Shown: piece by piece, positions 15,870 through 26,200 of the stretch | How the letters are laid out: every line of letters begins with the position of its first letter | How positions within the stretch are numbered: position 1 is the stretch's first letter | NCBI GenBank assembly: GCA_012032555.1 | Contig: JAAUSR010000056.1 | Location: forward strand, 1-34,393 | DNA from: Thioploca sp. | GTDB lineage: Bacteria; Pseudomonadota; Gammaproteobacteria; Beggiatoales; Beggiatoaceae | Length of the DNA: 34,393 bases | Direction: 5' to 3' | Made by a program: the position numbers and the translations under genes | Notes under the pieces: model-generated | Told to the model about the DNA's origin: nothing | Databases searched by the model: none | The model's input: only the letters and a program-made list of their open reading frames with translations

Positions 15870-18005
15870 TTAGATGTCAAAACGGCGTAAAAAGAGTCGG
15901 CGTATATTTCGATACCATCGAAAAGCGAGTGCTTCTTTACCATGGTAAAAACGTAGGTAAGCGCGTTCGCCCATTCCGGTAACAGCTACTTTGTTTACTA
16001 AACTGACTTCAACTTGAAAAATAGTTTCATACGCCTGGGTACCTTCTAGGTTAGCTGGATCGATAGGAATAGAGCCACCGCCGGCCTTTCCTAAAGCACG
16101 GCTGGGTAAATGATGAGAAGCGGCTGGGATGATGCGTTCAATCACTGCCGGATAAACGGATTGTAGCTGTTCAGCTAATCGCACTTCTATCCGTTCGGTA
16201 TTGTGTCGCACTAAAGCAATATCTTCCTGTCGTACGACTGCCATGATAATATTAACCGGTGGTTTAACCACATAGGCGACCAATTCACCTTGAGGTAGCA
16301 AACGTCCTAGCAAGCGGTCTTGACGAGGTATGTAGACTTGTCCGGCTTGAAGACTCCGTACGACTAAGTGTTCCTGTTGTTGTTGACGTCTGGCTAGATC
16401 CGTTGTAATCGTCTTGATTTTTTCTTGCAACATACGGGCTGAGGCGTAATCATCACGCCATAAAGCATTATAGCGTATTTCTAATTCATCTAATTGATAT
16501 TGCAGTATATTAACCCGTGTTTCTAGCAGTTCATCTTCTAGTTTTATTAAAGGTTGTTCCGCTACTACCCAATCTCCCGATTGGACTAATATTTGACGAC
16601 AGAAACCAGTATTGCCTACTCTGACTTGGGAGCGTTCAGGTGGCCAGATAATACCTTCAACATTGCTCCACAGCGGTACTGGCACCTCAAATAAACCCAA
16701 AGCTAGCAAGGCAGTTAAGGTAACTAGAACTAAGATTAATCTTGGCTGGTGTTGCTGTAATATCGGATTAGTAAATATGGCTTGAATCTGTTTAAATAGC
16801 GATAATAAAAAGAACCGATATCCAACCCAAATAGCTAACACAATACCAATGATAAAAAATTTACTTGCCACAAATAGAATAATAGCAACAGAAATGAATA
16901 AGCGATAACAAAACGCCGCAATACCGTAAGATACCAACCAACTGATTTCACTGAATGACGTCGTGGGGGGAGGCAGTTCTCTCGTGCCCAGCAAATAGTG
17001 TCGAAATAAGTACCCGATATAACGGTTGGCGCGCGGGCCTAAATTAGGTATTTCAATTGCGTCGGAGAATAAATAGTAGCCATCATAACGTAACAGTGGA
17101 TTACCATTAAATAAAAGTGTCGAAACACTGCTGATGAATAGCACATTATAAGCGCTAGCCCGTAAGGTACTGGGTTCGAGATTAACCCAAAGCAACATAG
17201 CTATAGCAGCGATAAACAATTCGACTATGATACCAGCAGCACTCACAAGCAAGCGAGCATATTTATTACTAAAAGCGGAGGCACTCGAAGCCTCAACATA
17301 GGGCAGTGGCATGAAAACAAGAAATAAAATACCTAATTCATGCACTTCTCCGCCCCAATATTTGGTAGCGAAAGCGTGTCCTAATTCATGTAGCAGCTTA
17401 ATGAACGGAAACACCAACAATAGAATAATTAAATTGTGGGGTGCTAATACTTGGTCGGTAATATCATGTGTTAATATATTCCAATGCTGAGCAGCTAATA
17501 CCATACCCCAAAGCACTAAACTTAACCAAATAATAAAGCTGGTCCACGAAAAAATCCATTTTAAATAAGGTAGCCACCGTTCTAAAAATTTATCTGGATC
17601 CCACAAAGCTATCCTGATAGACAGTGGGCTACCATAGCGTTGACGTATCCATAACCGTTGCCAATTATGCCGGCGTTCTTCTAGGACAGCTACTTCAGGA
17701 ATGGCATTGACATGTAATAATTCATTTGTTTTTAATTGACTGAGGGTTTGCAGAATTTCTTCTTTAGAATAATTTAGCTTTTTTTCTTGTAACCGTTCCC
17801 AAATTTGTTGTACGGTATGCTTACCATTAAGTAGACAGACGACTTGATAGACATCCGGGGTAAAACGATGACAATATCCACTAGCTTTATCGTACAAGGC
17901 ATACCATAACTGTCCACGATAAATATGCCGATCTATTTGTAGATAAGAACTTAAGCGTAGTTTTAGAGGCGCTATCTTGTTCCAAGCGTAATCTAATAAA
18001 GCCAT
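15870..18005 (-). CDS. PqqD-like/M50 site-2 protease/HlyD-like fusion protein
   Basis: A 711-residue polytopic membrane protein with three parts. Residues about 30-105 look like a PqqD-type winged helix (YHRFTP-like CHRFTPDVYQVVCLLNG, then EEILQTLSQLKTNELL). Residues about 149-440 are an M50 membrane metalloprotease with H206-E207-L208-G209-H210 (LLHELGHAF) and the third ligand D308 in NGNPLLRYDGYY, so the active site is intact. Residues about 445-700 form an HlyD-like adaptor part with a lipoyl half (VRVGNTGFCRQILVQSGDWV), a short coiled coil and a beta-barrel. PqqD domains bind leader peptides and M50 proteases cut within or next to the membrane. A role in recognising and trimming the LEPR-XLL leader is therefore plausible. 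It starts one base after the GAF-HlyD stop and is certainly in the operon. Confidence 0.85.
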   Translation of the reverse strand: MALLDYAWNKIAPLKLRLSSYLQIDRHIYRGQLWYALYDKASGYCHRFTPDVYQVVCLLNGKHTVQQIWERLQEKKLNYSKEEILQTLSQLKTNELLHVNAIPEVAVLEERRHNWQRLWIRQRYGSPLSIRIALWDPDKFLERWLPYLKWIFSWTSFIIWLSLVLWGMVLAAQHWNILTHDITDQVLAPHNLIILLLVFPFIKLLHELGHAFATKYWGGEVHELGILFLVFMPLPYVEASSASAFSNKYARLLVSAAGIIVELFIAAIAMLLWVNLEPSTLRASAYNVLFISSVSTLLFNGNPLLRYDGYYLFSDAIEIPNLGPRANRYIGYLFRHYLLGTRELPPPTTSFSEISWLVSYGIAAFCYRLFISVAIILFVASKFFIIGIVLAIWVGYRFFLLSLFKQIQAIFTNPILQQHQPRLILVLVTLTALLALGLFEVPVPLWSNVEGIIWPPERSQVRVGNTGFCRQILVQSGDWVVAEQPLIKLEDELLETRVNILQYQLDELEIRYNALWRDDYASARMLQEKIKTITTDLARRQQQQEHLVVRSLQAGQVYIPRQDRLLGRLLPQGELVAYVVKPPVNIIMAVVRQEDIALVRHNTERIEVRLAEQLQSVYPAVIERIIPAASHHLPSRALGKAGGGSIPIDPANLEGTQAYETIFQVEVSLVNKVAVTGMGERAYLRFYHGKEALAFRWYRNIRRLFLRRFDI

Positions 18006-18006
18006 A

Positions 18007-18765
18007 TCACGGCCACCACGACCATAACCATAGGCGTAACCAATTCATTAAATGACGCGTCCAAATCCAAAACAGATAACGTTCCCCTACTTCAATCTTT
18101 CCTAAACCTTTCATCCCAGGCCGTAGTAGCGTTGTTGTCTGGACTAAATGCGCTTCTACCCGAAAATAATTATGAGCTTCTTTGGTTTCTGAAATCGGCG
18201 TGATTTTCGTGATCACAAACGGGAAAGATTGCGTTGTAAAACTAGTCAACACCAAATTACCCGGTTGTTGTTCCTGGATCGCTGCAATATCCATTTCATC
18301 GACTTGTAACACGACACGATAATTCTCTAGTGGTGCGACTTCAAACAAAACATCTCCTCGTTCTATGGGTGCACCAAGGGATTGACTTAAATCACCAGAA
18401 ACAATAATTCCCTCAAATGGCGCATAGCCGGTAGCTCGATCTAATTGTTTGTGTACCAAGGCTAATTGATCTTCTGCTTGGGCTAATTGAGCTTTTAATG
18501 CCCGCGCTTCAGCTCGGCTACCTTGCGCTAAAGCATGGCGGTATTGGGTTTGATATTGTTCTCGTTGATTATGCCATTTAGCCTGTTCTAGCTGTAAGTC
18601 AGCGTCATCTAGTTTGAACAACATATCGGTTGCCTTCACCAAATGACCAGCACGCAGCGGGGCTGCAATGATAAAGCCATCCATCGGTGCAACCACAGCT
18701 TGTTGTATACTACCCTCTAGAAAAGCGTCAGCTGATATTCGGAAGGTGCCAGTTGCTACTGTAAA
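18007..18765 (-). CDS. GAF/HlyD adaptor, C-terminal fragment (HlyD part)
   Basis: C-terminal third of a GAF-containing adaptor broken by two frame shifts. The frame is open from the T7 run at 18763-18769 and reads FFTVATGTFRISADAFLEG, then QQAVVAPMDGFIIAAP, the first lipoyl half. A coiled coil rich in Gln, Ala and Arg follows (about 18400-18640), then the second lipoyl half GYAPFEGIIVSGDLSQSLG and a beta-barrel (DMDIAAI-like EMDIAAIQEQQPGNLVL; LLRPGMKGLGKIEVGER). It ends in a Trp/Leu-rich tail, NWLRLWLWSWWP, probably a membrane-surface helix. The first ATG (18696) lies inside the lipoyl domain, so it cannot be the native start. It ends one base before the M50 gene. Confidence 0.82.
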   Translation of the reverse strand, partial: FTVATGTFRISADAFLEGSIQQAVVAPMDGFIIAAPLRAGHLVKATDMLFKLDDADLQLEQAKWHNQREQYQTQYRHALAQGSRAEARALKAQLAQAEDQLALVHKQLDRATGYAPFEGIIVSGDLSQSLGAPIERGDVLFEVAPLENYRVVLQVDEMDIAAIQEQQPGNLVLTSFTTQSFPFVITKITPISETKEAHNYFRVEAHLVQTTTLLRPGMKGLGKIEVGERYLFWIWTRHLMNWLRLWLWSWWP

Positions 18766-19165
18766 AAAACAGCTACACTTAATAGCAACAAACTATTTAG
18801 TTTCCAGAGTCCGTGTTTAGGGCCAAAGGTTTTATATAAGCCTCGTTGTATCGTTATTACCGCATGCTTAATAAGCCCACGTTCACTTTGTTGTTTTAGG
18901 TCCAGAATCAACCCGGCCATATTGCCAACAGCTTCACACCATTGCACCGTTTCTTCAGCAAAAGGCAATTCACGATCTAATATCAAAGCACCTAATATAG
19001 TAACACCATTGCTAATAGGTATTGTACAAATCGTTTTACCACCGTGACGGTTCACTAGTTGTTCATGGGCAGGATAAAGCAATTGCTCATTTTCTTTTGA
19101 CGGTGGGAAAACTAAACATCGTGCCATATCACCCGCTTCTGCCATAGCGGCTTCTAAGGCAGACT
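18756..19165 (-). CDS. GAF/HlyD adaptor, middle fragment (second GAF domain and membrane segment)
   Basis: Middle part of the same protein. The frame is open from about 19165 and reads KSALEAAMAEAGDMARCLVF, continuing the first fragment, then the GAF-type strands GKTICTIPISNGVTILGALI and LDRELPFAEETVQWCEAV. A basic linker and a membrane segment (LNSLLLLSVAVF) follow and run into the A7/T7 run at 18763-18769. The frame ends there, just after VAVFLQ. With one more T in the coding strand it continues FFTVATGTF in the HlyD fragment. The first ATG at 19145 is internal. Confidence 0.78.
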
Positions 19166-19858
19166 TAATTGAGTTTTTTCAGAAAAAGTAACATGATGAG
19201 ATAAGGCAATTAAGCGATAATGATGAGCCGTTACCCATCCTAGTGCAACTCGATGACAATTTAATTGAGTGGCTAGTTGAGTCACCAGGAGCATCGTGGC
19301 TTTATAAAAACCCTGATGTTCAAGTACTAGGGCAATATTCTCTAACACCGATTGTAGGGCGGCCTCTCTAGAACTGCCTTGAGGGGAATCCGTATTTTTT
19401 AGTGCCAGTAAAAGTCCAGCTAGTCCCCATTGTAATAGGCGCATAGCAATGGGTGCCGAGCTAGGCGTTAGCCCACGTACTTCTAAGGTAACGACACCAC
19501 TCAATTCGTTATTTTCTCGAATAGGATAAGCTAGTTGACTATAGGTATCATCTTGGCGTCGACAAATGCCTTTCTTTTGCGCCAGCGCAATTTCTGATGC
19601 CTGCATCAAGCCATCGGTTTTAGCTTGTGCTTCAGTAGGCCAAAAGGCGATGGGATTATAGCTATTTTTAGCCGGTTGATAAAGAATAACAACCCCTTTT
19701 TCGGTACCAACAATCGATGCGCACAGCAAAACTAACCAACTGCTGATATAACTGTCTAAATCACTCGCTTGTGTTAGTGCATCCCACGCTTGTGGCTCTA
19801 AAAAGGCTGGTCCTATATTAAAAGGAATAGTCGGTTCATGACTTTTTGGTTGTTTCAT
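19154..19858 (-). CDS. GAF/HlyD adaptor, N-terminal fragment (first GAF domain and part of the second)
   Basis: N-terminal part of the three-piece gene; the repaired protein would be about 618 residues. Residues about 30-150 resemble a GAF sensor domain (GTEKGVVILYQPAKNSYNPI; LAYPIRENNELSGVVTLEV). A second starts near residue 170 (LENIALVLEHQGFYKATMLL; CHRVALGWVTAHHYRLIALS) and is cut by the frame break at about 19165, after EKTQL. A missing A (AATTAAG for AATTAAAG in the coding strand) joins it to the next fragment. Cytoplasmic GAF domains in front of a periplasmic adaptor would let a small ligand control export; no ligand can be named. It starts 17 bases after the DUF3467 stop. Confidence 0.75.
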   Translation of the reverse strand: MKQPKSHEPTIPFNIGPAFLEPQAWDALTQASDLDSYISSWLVLLCASIVGTEKGVVILYQPAKNSYNPIAFWPTEAQAKTDGLMQASEIALAQKKGICRRQDDTYSQLAYPIRENNELSGVVTLEVRGLTPSSAPIAMRLLQWGLAGLLLALKNTDSPQGSSREAALQSVLENIALVLEHQGFYKATMLLVTQLATQLNCHRVALGWVTAHHYRLIALSHHVTFSEKTQLSLP

Positions 19859-19875
19859 GAACGAATGAAGTTTAG

Positions 19876-20184
19876 TTAAGTTTTAATTTGAGTTTCTAAG
19901 GGCAATTCACCAAACCGTTTCTCGTATTCACTGATAATACCACCCAGTAGAACGGATAACCGTTTAGCCGCATAAGGGTTAAGTACCATGCGATCAGTGA
20001 GTTGAATGGTAACTTCCTGAGCAGTATTAGGATTCCAAGTTTGATTGGTGCCAAAAAAAATAGAGACTTCCTCGCGGGTACTGGTGGCATTAACTACATT
20101 AGCATAAGTCGTTTGCATTTTAGAGTCATCCCAGTGAATACGGCGTTCTCCGGGAATAGTTGACTTGTCTTTATCATCTGGCAT
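19876..20184 (-). CDS. DUF3467 domain-containing protein
   Basis: A 102-residue soluble protein with no signal peptide. The pattern TTYANVVNATSTREEVSIFF, then VTIQLTDRMVLNPYAAKRL and a final ISEYEKRFGELP, is that of DUF3467, a small family of unknown function with one alpha/beta domain. AAGGAAAG precedes the ATG by about 8 bases. The gene sits 77 bases after the giant gene and 17 bases before the GAF/HlyD gene. This position suggests a cytoplasmic chaperone or adaptor for the giant protein or its exporter. That role is a guess from position only. Confidence 0.85.
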   Translation of the reverse strand: MPDDKDKSTIPGERRIHWDDSKMQTTYANVVNATSTREEVSIFFGTNQTWNPNTAQEVTIQLTDRMVLNPYAAKRLSVLLGGIISEYEKRFGELPLETQIKT

Positions 20185-20261
20185 CGCTTACTTTCCTTGA
20201 ATTTAATAAATAATATCAATGGTTGATGAGGTGCACATTAGGCACCTTTCTTTATAATCCC

Positions 20262-23200
20262 TTACCACGCAATTGAAGTAGTACTTATGTGTGTTTTATC
20301 TGTTGGGGTGATGACTAGAAAAGCTTCATCAGACAATATCTGATCTGTATCCGTATTAACTGGTTTATTGATAAACGTGCTGGTTGCTTCATCAAATAGC
20401 ATAATTTCTTCAGTACCACTAGCAATACTATTTGTCGATTCTTCCTGAGGATCTTTCAATATGTCATCATCTAATGAAACTTGTGGGTGGGTTTCTAGTG
20501 ATAACATTAAAGGATCACCTACTGATCCCAAAGAGATTGCTGACGCTGCTGCTATCTCTTCCAGGGATAAAGCCCCTTGGATCAGATTGCTAATTCCGGG
20601 TAGAGGCACAAATACTTGCGTGTCTTCCCCATCAACCTGGGAATCATCAAGCGCATTCACCATGACGGTTTGTGGCATATCCCAATCACCTGGGGTAAAA
20701 ACTAAGTGTTGGCCATCGTCATCGCTTTGTAAACTAGTACCCGATATGGTTACCTGTGGTTCTCGGTAAAAAATTTGACCTCGGGTGGTAATAGTTGGTT
20801 CGGGATTGATATAAACTTTGACATCAGCTGTGGGTTGCTGGGTTAATTTTAGAGAGTAGGTATCGGTACCTACACCTTCAATCACCTCGGTAGAATTTGC
20901 CGTTGGGATAACTTGAACCCCAGGTACTGGGGTAATGTCAACCGGTGCAGCCGGGGCATCATTGACATAAACACTGATACTCGGTGATTTAACTGCATTA
21001 TAGCGCCAAATCTCAAAAGCACTGGTATTATCCAGCGGGATAGTCCATGGCTTATTTAAAGTTAGGGTATCGGCGGTATTAGACAGGATAAGACGTTCTT
21101 GCCCAGCTCCCACACCGCCGGTAATTAATAACGTCGCCCCGCGTAAATCTCCTCCCAGATTAGTTAGCCCAAAGTTAGCCTGATTTATAGTTACCGTGGT
21201 TTCATTAGCGGCTGTCAGCACACAACCACTTAGAACACTTCCATCCGCCAGGGTAATTTCATAACAGCTACTGGCATCAGGCACGATATTCCAGGCTGTC
21301 CGCAATGCCAGTACCGCGTTACTCACTTTGTCGATACTACGTATTTGACCTTGGCCCTCACCTTGAGAGATCTTAATTGTGGCGTCGGTTAAGTCCAAGT
21401 CAGATGGAATGCTTTGATCTAAAGTAATTGTTGCCGGATCATTAACTAATGCACTAATCAACCCCCTCAGCGTATCATTGCTGTCAATACTATGATTAAT
21501 TATGCCAAATAATGGTTCATTGCCAATTTCCGGATTAGCCGTAAAAGTAACAGTCTGAGGCGTTTGCCAATTGCTATCATTAAAAACGAGTTGTACCGAT
21601 GACTTTAATTCATCATCGTCGATTTTAAATTGAATAATTGGTTTATTACCGCTATCTTTGGTTGGAGCTAAGGCGGTAACTACCACTTGTTCACCTGGAG
21701 CCGGTGGATGAGTTAATACCACTGTATAAGTGTCTTCGGATATCATGGTGTCTATCCCACTGCTACCGTCACTTTGAGTTACTACAATCCCCGGTTCGTC
21801 GTTATCTGCTACGTTAACTAAAAGCGCTTTTACCTGAATACCATTATAATTCAGATCATTGCTCACTACCATATGAGTAATGATACCGCTGTGTCCTAAG
21901 AGGTCATTACTAATAACCGGTAGCAAATCTCCACTCATATTAAAACTATCGTTGCCGAGTTCACCCATTAAACGCGTGACAAGATTGGCATCCGTGCTGT
22001 GCACAAAGAACTGATTATCACCTTCAGCTCTATCAAGTTCTAAAAATTCAACGTTAGCAAAGTTAACATTGAGTCCACCTCCAAAAATACCTTTGGCAGT
22101 AATGATATAATCATCGTTAAATTCGGTACCGAGCAGATGAACCCTATTGCTTTCGTTTTCTCCATCAATATTAGCAGGGGCATTAACTACATACTGAATT
22201 AAATCTGCATCACTTACGATATCAGTATCAGTCGGATTAGGAGTGATTGCTTGAGAGCCTAACAAAACAAATGAGTGCAAAGTGAATTCATCGTCACCAT
22301 CTCCTCCATTGACTGTCAAAACAGCTTTATTATGAGAAATGATAAAAGTATCATTACCGTCATCGCCATTCAAAATAGTTGGCTCACTGATGCCATTGCT
22401 TAAAAAACCTTGTGTGGTTTCAATTGTAGTAAAAATATCGGTATCAATTTCACTATTGCCATTTGGCGTTACGGACAGTTGACCCACTTGGAAAATATCT
22501 TGACCACTTCCGGCGTTGATTGCAGTGATAGCACGGTTGTCATCTAAGGTAAAACAGTCATCACCAGCAAAACTATTAATGGTCATGCTTTCGATATTAC
22601 GGTCATAATCGATACGTTCAACATTAGTTTGCTCTGTTTGTGCCTTGAGCATAGCAACTAAAGCAAGGGCTTCTTTAGCCACGCCAGAACGAAGCAAAAA
22701 GTTATCAGCTTCTTCTGTCGCATTGATAGTTAGCTGATCTACGCCACTGTCTATCAGGCCAGTATCCAACACGGTAACCTGTTTATCAATAGTCCCGCCA
22801 TTCATATTGACGATATAGTGATCGCTTCCCCCTTCACCATCTAAAACATCGTTCTCCAAAGTAGAAATGATTAAATCAACATCTAGATCGCCAGTAATAG
22901 CAGTCTGCTGGGCTTCACTTAGATTAGCATAGTCCCCAGTATAGCCAAAGACAATATCATTACCTTCATCGCCATCTAAGGTATCATTGCCTTCATCTCC
23001 ATAAATGCGATCCGGATCACTTCCTCCCCAAATAGTGTCATTATCTAAGTTACCATGTAGTAGATCAGCGCCAAGTCCACCGAAAATTTTGTCGTCACCA
23101 GCATCACCATGGATAGTATCACCACCGGCTTCACCATAGAGCATATCTGCTCCTTCACCACCAGTAATCAAGTCATTGTCATCACTACCATAAATGTAAT

Positions 23201-26200
23201 CATTACCAGATTCACCGGCAAGTGTGTCAAATCCTTTCTCACCATACAACGTGTCGCTATCGTTGCCACCAGAAAGGGTGTCGTTACCTATACCACCATA
23301 GATAATATCTTCATTGTCACCACCGGCTAGGATATCGTCACCGCCTATTACTTCCCATTCATTTTCTTCAACTGAAATAATATTATACTGGGTTCTATCG
23401 GTAAAATTAATTTTACCACCATCCCCCAGAATCAAGTCAGCACCGGCTTCTCCAAAAATTTGATCGACATCACCACCACCAAAGAGGATATCGTTACCAC
23501 CTTGGCCGTAAATAATATCGACACCATCCAAATCTTCTTGACTAACTTTGAGATACTCTCCGGCTTTAATCTTACCACTATCACCGAAAACCCAGTCAGA
23601 ACCATCACCGGCTTCAAGCGTATCATTACCTTCATCGCCCCAGATTTTGTCATTACCAGCGCCGGTAAAGATTTTATCGTCGCCTTTTCCACCTCGTACG
23701 ATTACCTGTCCCTTAGTTTGGCTGACATCAATGGTATCATTACCAACGCCGCCTTCAATATCAAAATCTAGATCAGAAAGCCTTCTCGTATTGTTCAACA
23801 AGGTGATTGTATCATCCCCTTCACCAGCTCGAACTACAATCTTACTAATATTGTTATACGTTTGAGTCTGACCAAAGGCAGTTACTTTAACACCATCGCC
23901 AGTATCTATTAGGGTAAAGGTTTCTCCATTGTCTACGGTATTATAATTAATGCGTTGATCCGCTAGGTCACCCATATTAAGTTGCAACACACCGTTGCCC
24001 ATCTCCGTGGCTAAAATTGATTGCCGGGGAAAATGGGTTTCAAAATCAACTAATTTGAAATTAGCCAACGTACCCCGTTTTTCCCATGACCAAAAAAATA
24101 GATCTACCCCCACATACCATTGCATCTTAGCACTAATATCACCATAAATATCAAAAACGGCTAAAGGGTTATTATGTGCAAATTTGATACTGCTGATCAT
24201 CTCATCTACACGGACTTTGTTATCAAAATCTGGATCAAATAGATCAAATTTAAGGGTTGCGAATATACCGCCACTAATACCGCCATAAGCTATCCATAAA
24301 TTCACTTCAGCTGCGCCGGTTAATGAACCTTGAATTTGCACTTCTGGCCCTTTGTCATCATCAACATAGAAACCAGCAAAAACTAAGTTGGGGTTGACGA
24401 AATCACTTTCAATAAAGCGTTGAATACCATAAGTATCGAAACCGAAATCAAAATCAATCATTGCATTTAGAGCACCGCCAATACGAGCACCCAAGGGTCC
24501 CCAGATAGGGAAAAATTTTGAATATCTAAATCCTGCTTCTAGGGGTTGCATATCGTATTTAATCAAATCAACTGGTTCACCTAAAAGTAAGTTAAAGATT
24601 TGACGCGAATCAGTTAAAATAGGTAAAGAAAAACCTTCGGTGCCATTTAGTTTTTTAAGAAACTCAGCGCTCTGTCCATTGGCTTGGTCAAAAGCATTTT
24701 TATTTATATTACGTGCTTTATCCACATAATTTTGATCATCTGCTAATTTCAAGTTAGCATTGGTTAAATCGATCTGCAGATCAAAATCTTGTATGTTGAA
24801 AACAGTGAAACTACCGAAGTCAATCCATAGGTCATCGGGATCGGTGGGAAAGATATTAATCAGATTAGTAATATCACGGATGGAATCCAGAAAGCCGACA
24901 TTGTATTGGCCTCCAAACACTTTCGATTTAGCTAAGTCAATAAAGGTGATTTGATTATGCAACAACTTAGAAATCACCGGTATAGGACTGGTTAGAAATT
25001 CGATAGCCGGTTGTATCGGTCCAGTAACTTTCTGAATTCGTTCAATAACATGGCCAAAAAAATCGGTAATATAAGATCCTAAATCTAAACTGACATGTTG
25101 AAACTCTACTAACTTTAAGCCGGCTTGAATGGTATTAATATTTCCAAACTCAATGTAGGGATCGCCTGGAGTCAAGGAAAAATTAAGGCTAGGTTTCGGG
25201 GTGTTGAAGTTAACATCAAACTCACTTGACCCTAGACTCCAGTCTAAGACAAAATCCGATCTAATTTCAGGGAAAACGGCGATATCATTAACAAAATTAC
25301 TTTTTATAGATAATTCTAAATCTAAATTAACTTCCGCTTTAGCCGCTATCTTAGGAGTAACTTGTAACCGATTCAATTCTGAAAAACTTAAACGCTCATC
25401 TTGAGCGTCCAATTTATTCTGCAGATCAACCGCAAAACTAGCTAACAGATAGGTCGGTTCTATTTCATCTTCTGTAATAGTAAGTTGTAAAAAACCTAAC
25501 TTGCCGGCAAGTTCAGCATCACGTAAAGTTGCTAATACATTGAAGTGTAATTCATTCGGGTTAACGATATTAAAGTAAACACCCTCAGTAAAGTTAATAC
25601 CAAAGCCAAAATCAAGGTTCCAGTTTATATCTAAGGTAATATCACCTTGGGTTTCTAAGCCTAAACCGGGAATACCGAGGTCAAACTCAATATCAGTGCC
25701 AGTAGACAGTATTGTACTGCCTAGATTCATATCCCATTCCATAAATAAATCTTGTTTAGGGATATCGATTTCATCAATATTAGTATCTAGCTTGATATCG
25801 GCTTGGGTGATAGTGTTATTACCGTCATTATCTTGTAAAAGATTTAAACCAGCTGGCCCTAACAATTCATAAAGTTCGGCAGAAATAAAATTCCCATCTG
25901 GAGTAGCTGCATTTTCAACGGCTGCACGAAAATCTTCCATCAAGCCGGAACGGAAATTCTCAATAAAGCGAGCACCTTCTGCCAAACTATCACCAATGAG
26001 TGGCAGTGAAACGCTACTAATTTCGCTATCCATGAGGTCTTGCAAGCGTTCTAAAAAGAGATCAACTCCATCAACAACCAGCAACATTTGATCTAGGAGA
26101 TTGAAGTTATCGATCTGGAATTTTGATAAAACCTCATCTAATCCATTAACTTGATATTCAAATAAATTAGCCGGCGTAAAGATCGCTAAATCACCAGCAT

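Noticed and set aside
23109-23865. Several open frames opposite the RTX repeats
   Set aside because: They mirror the repetitive codons of the giant gene on the other strand and have no ribosome binding sites or recognisable domains.
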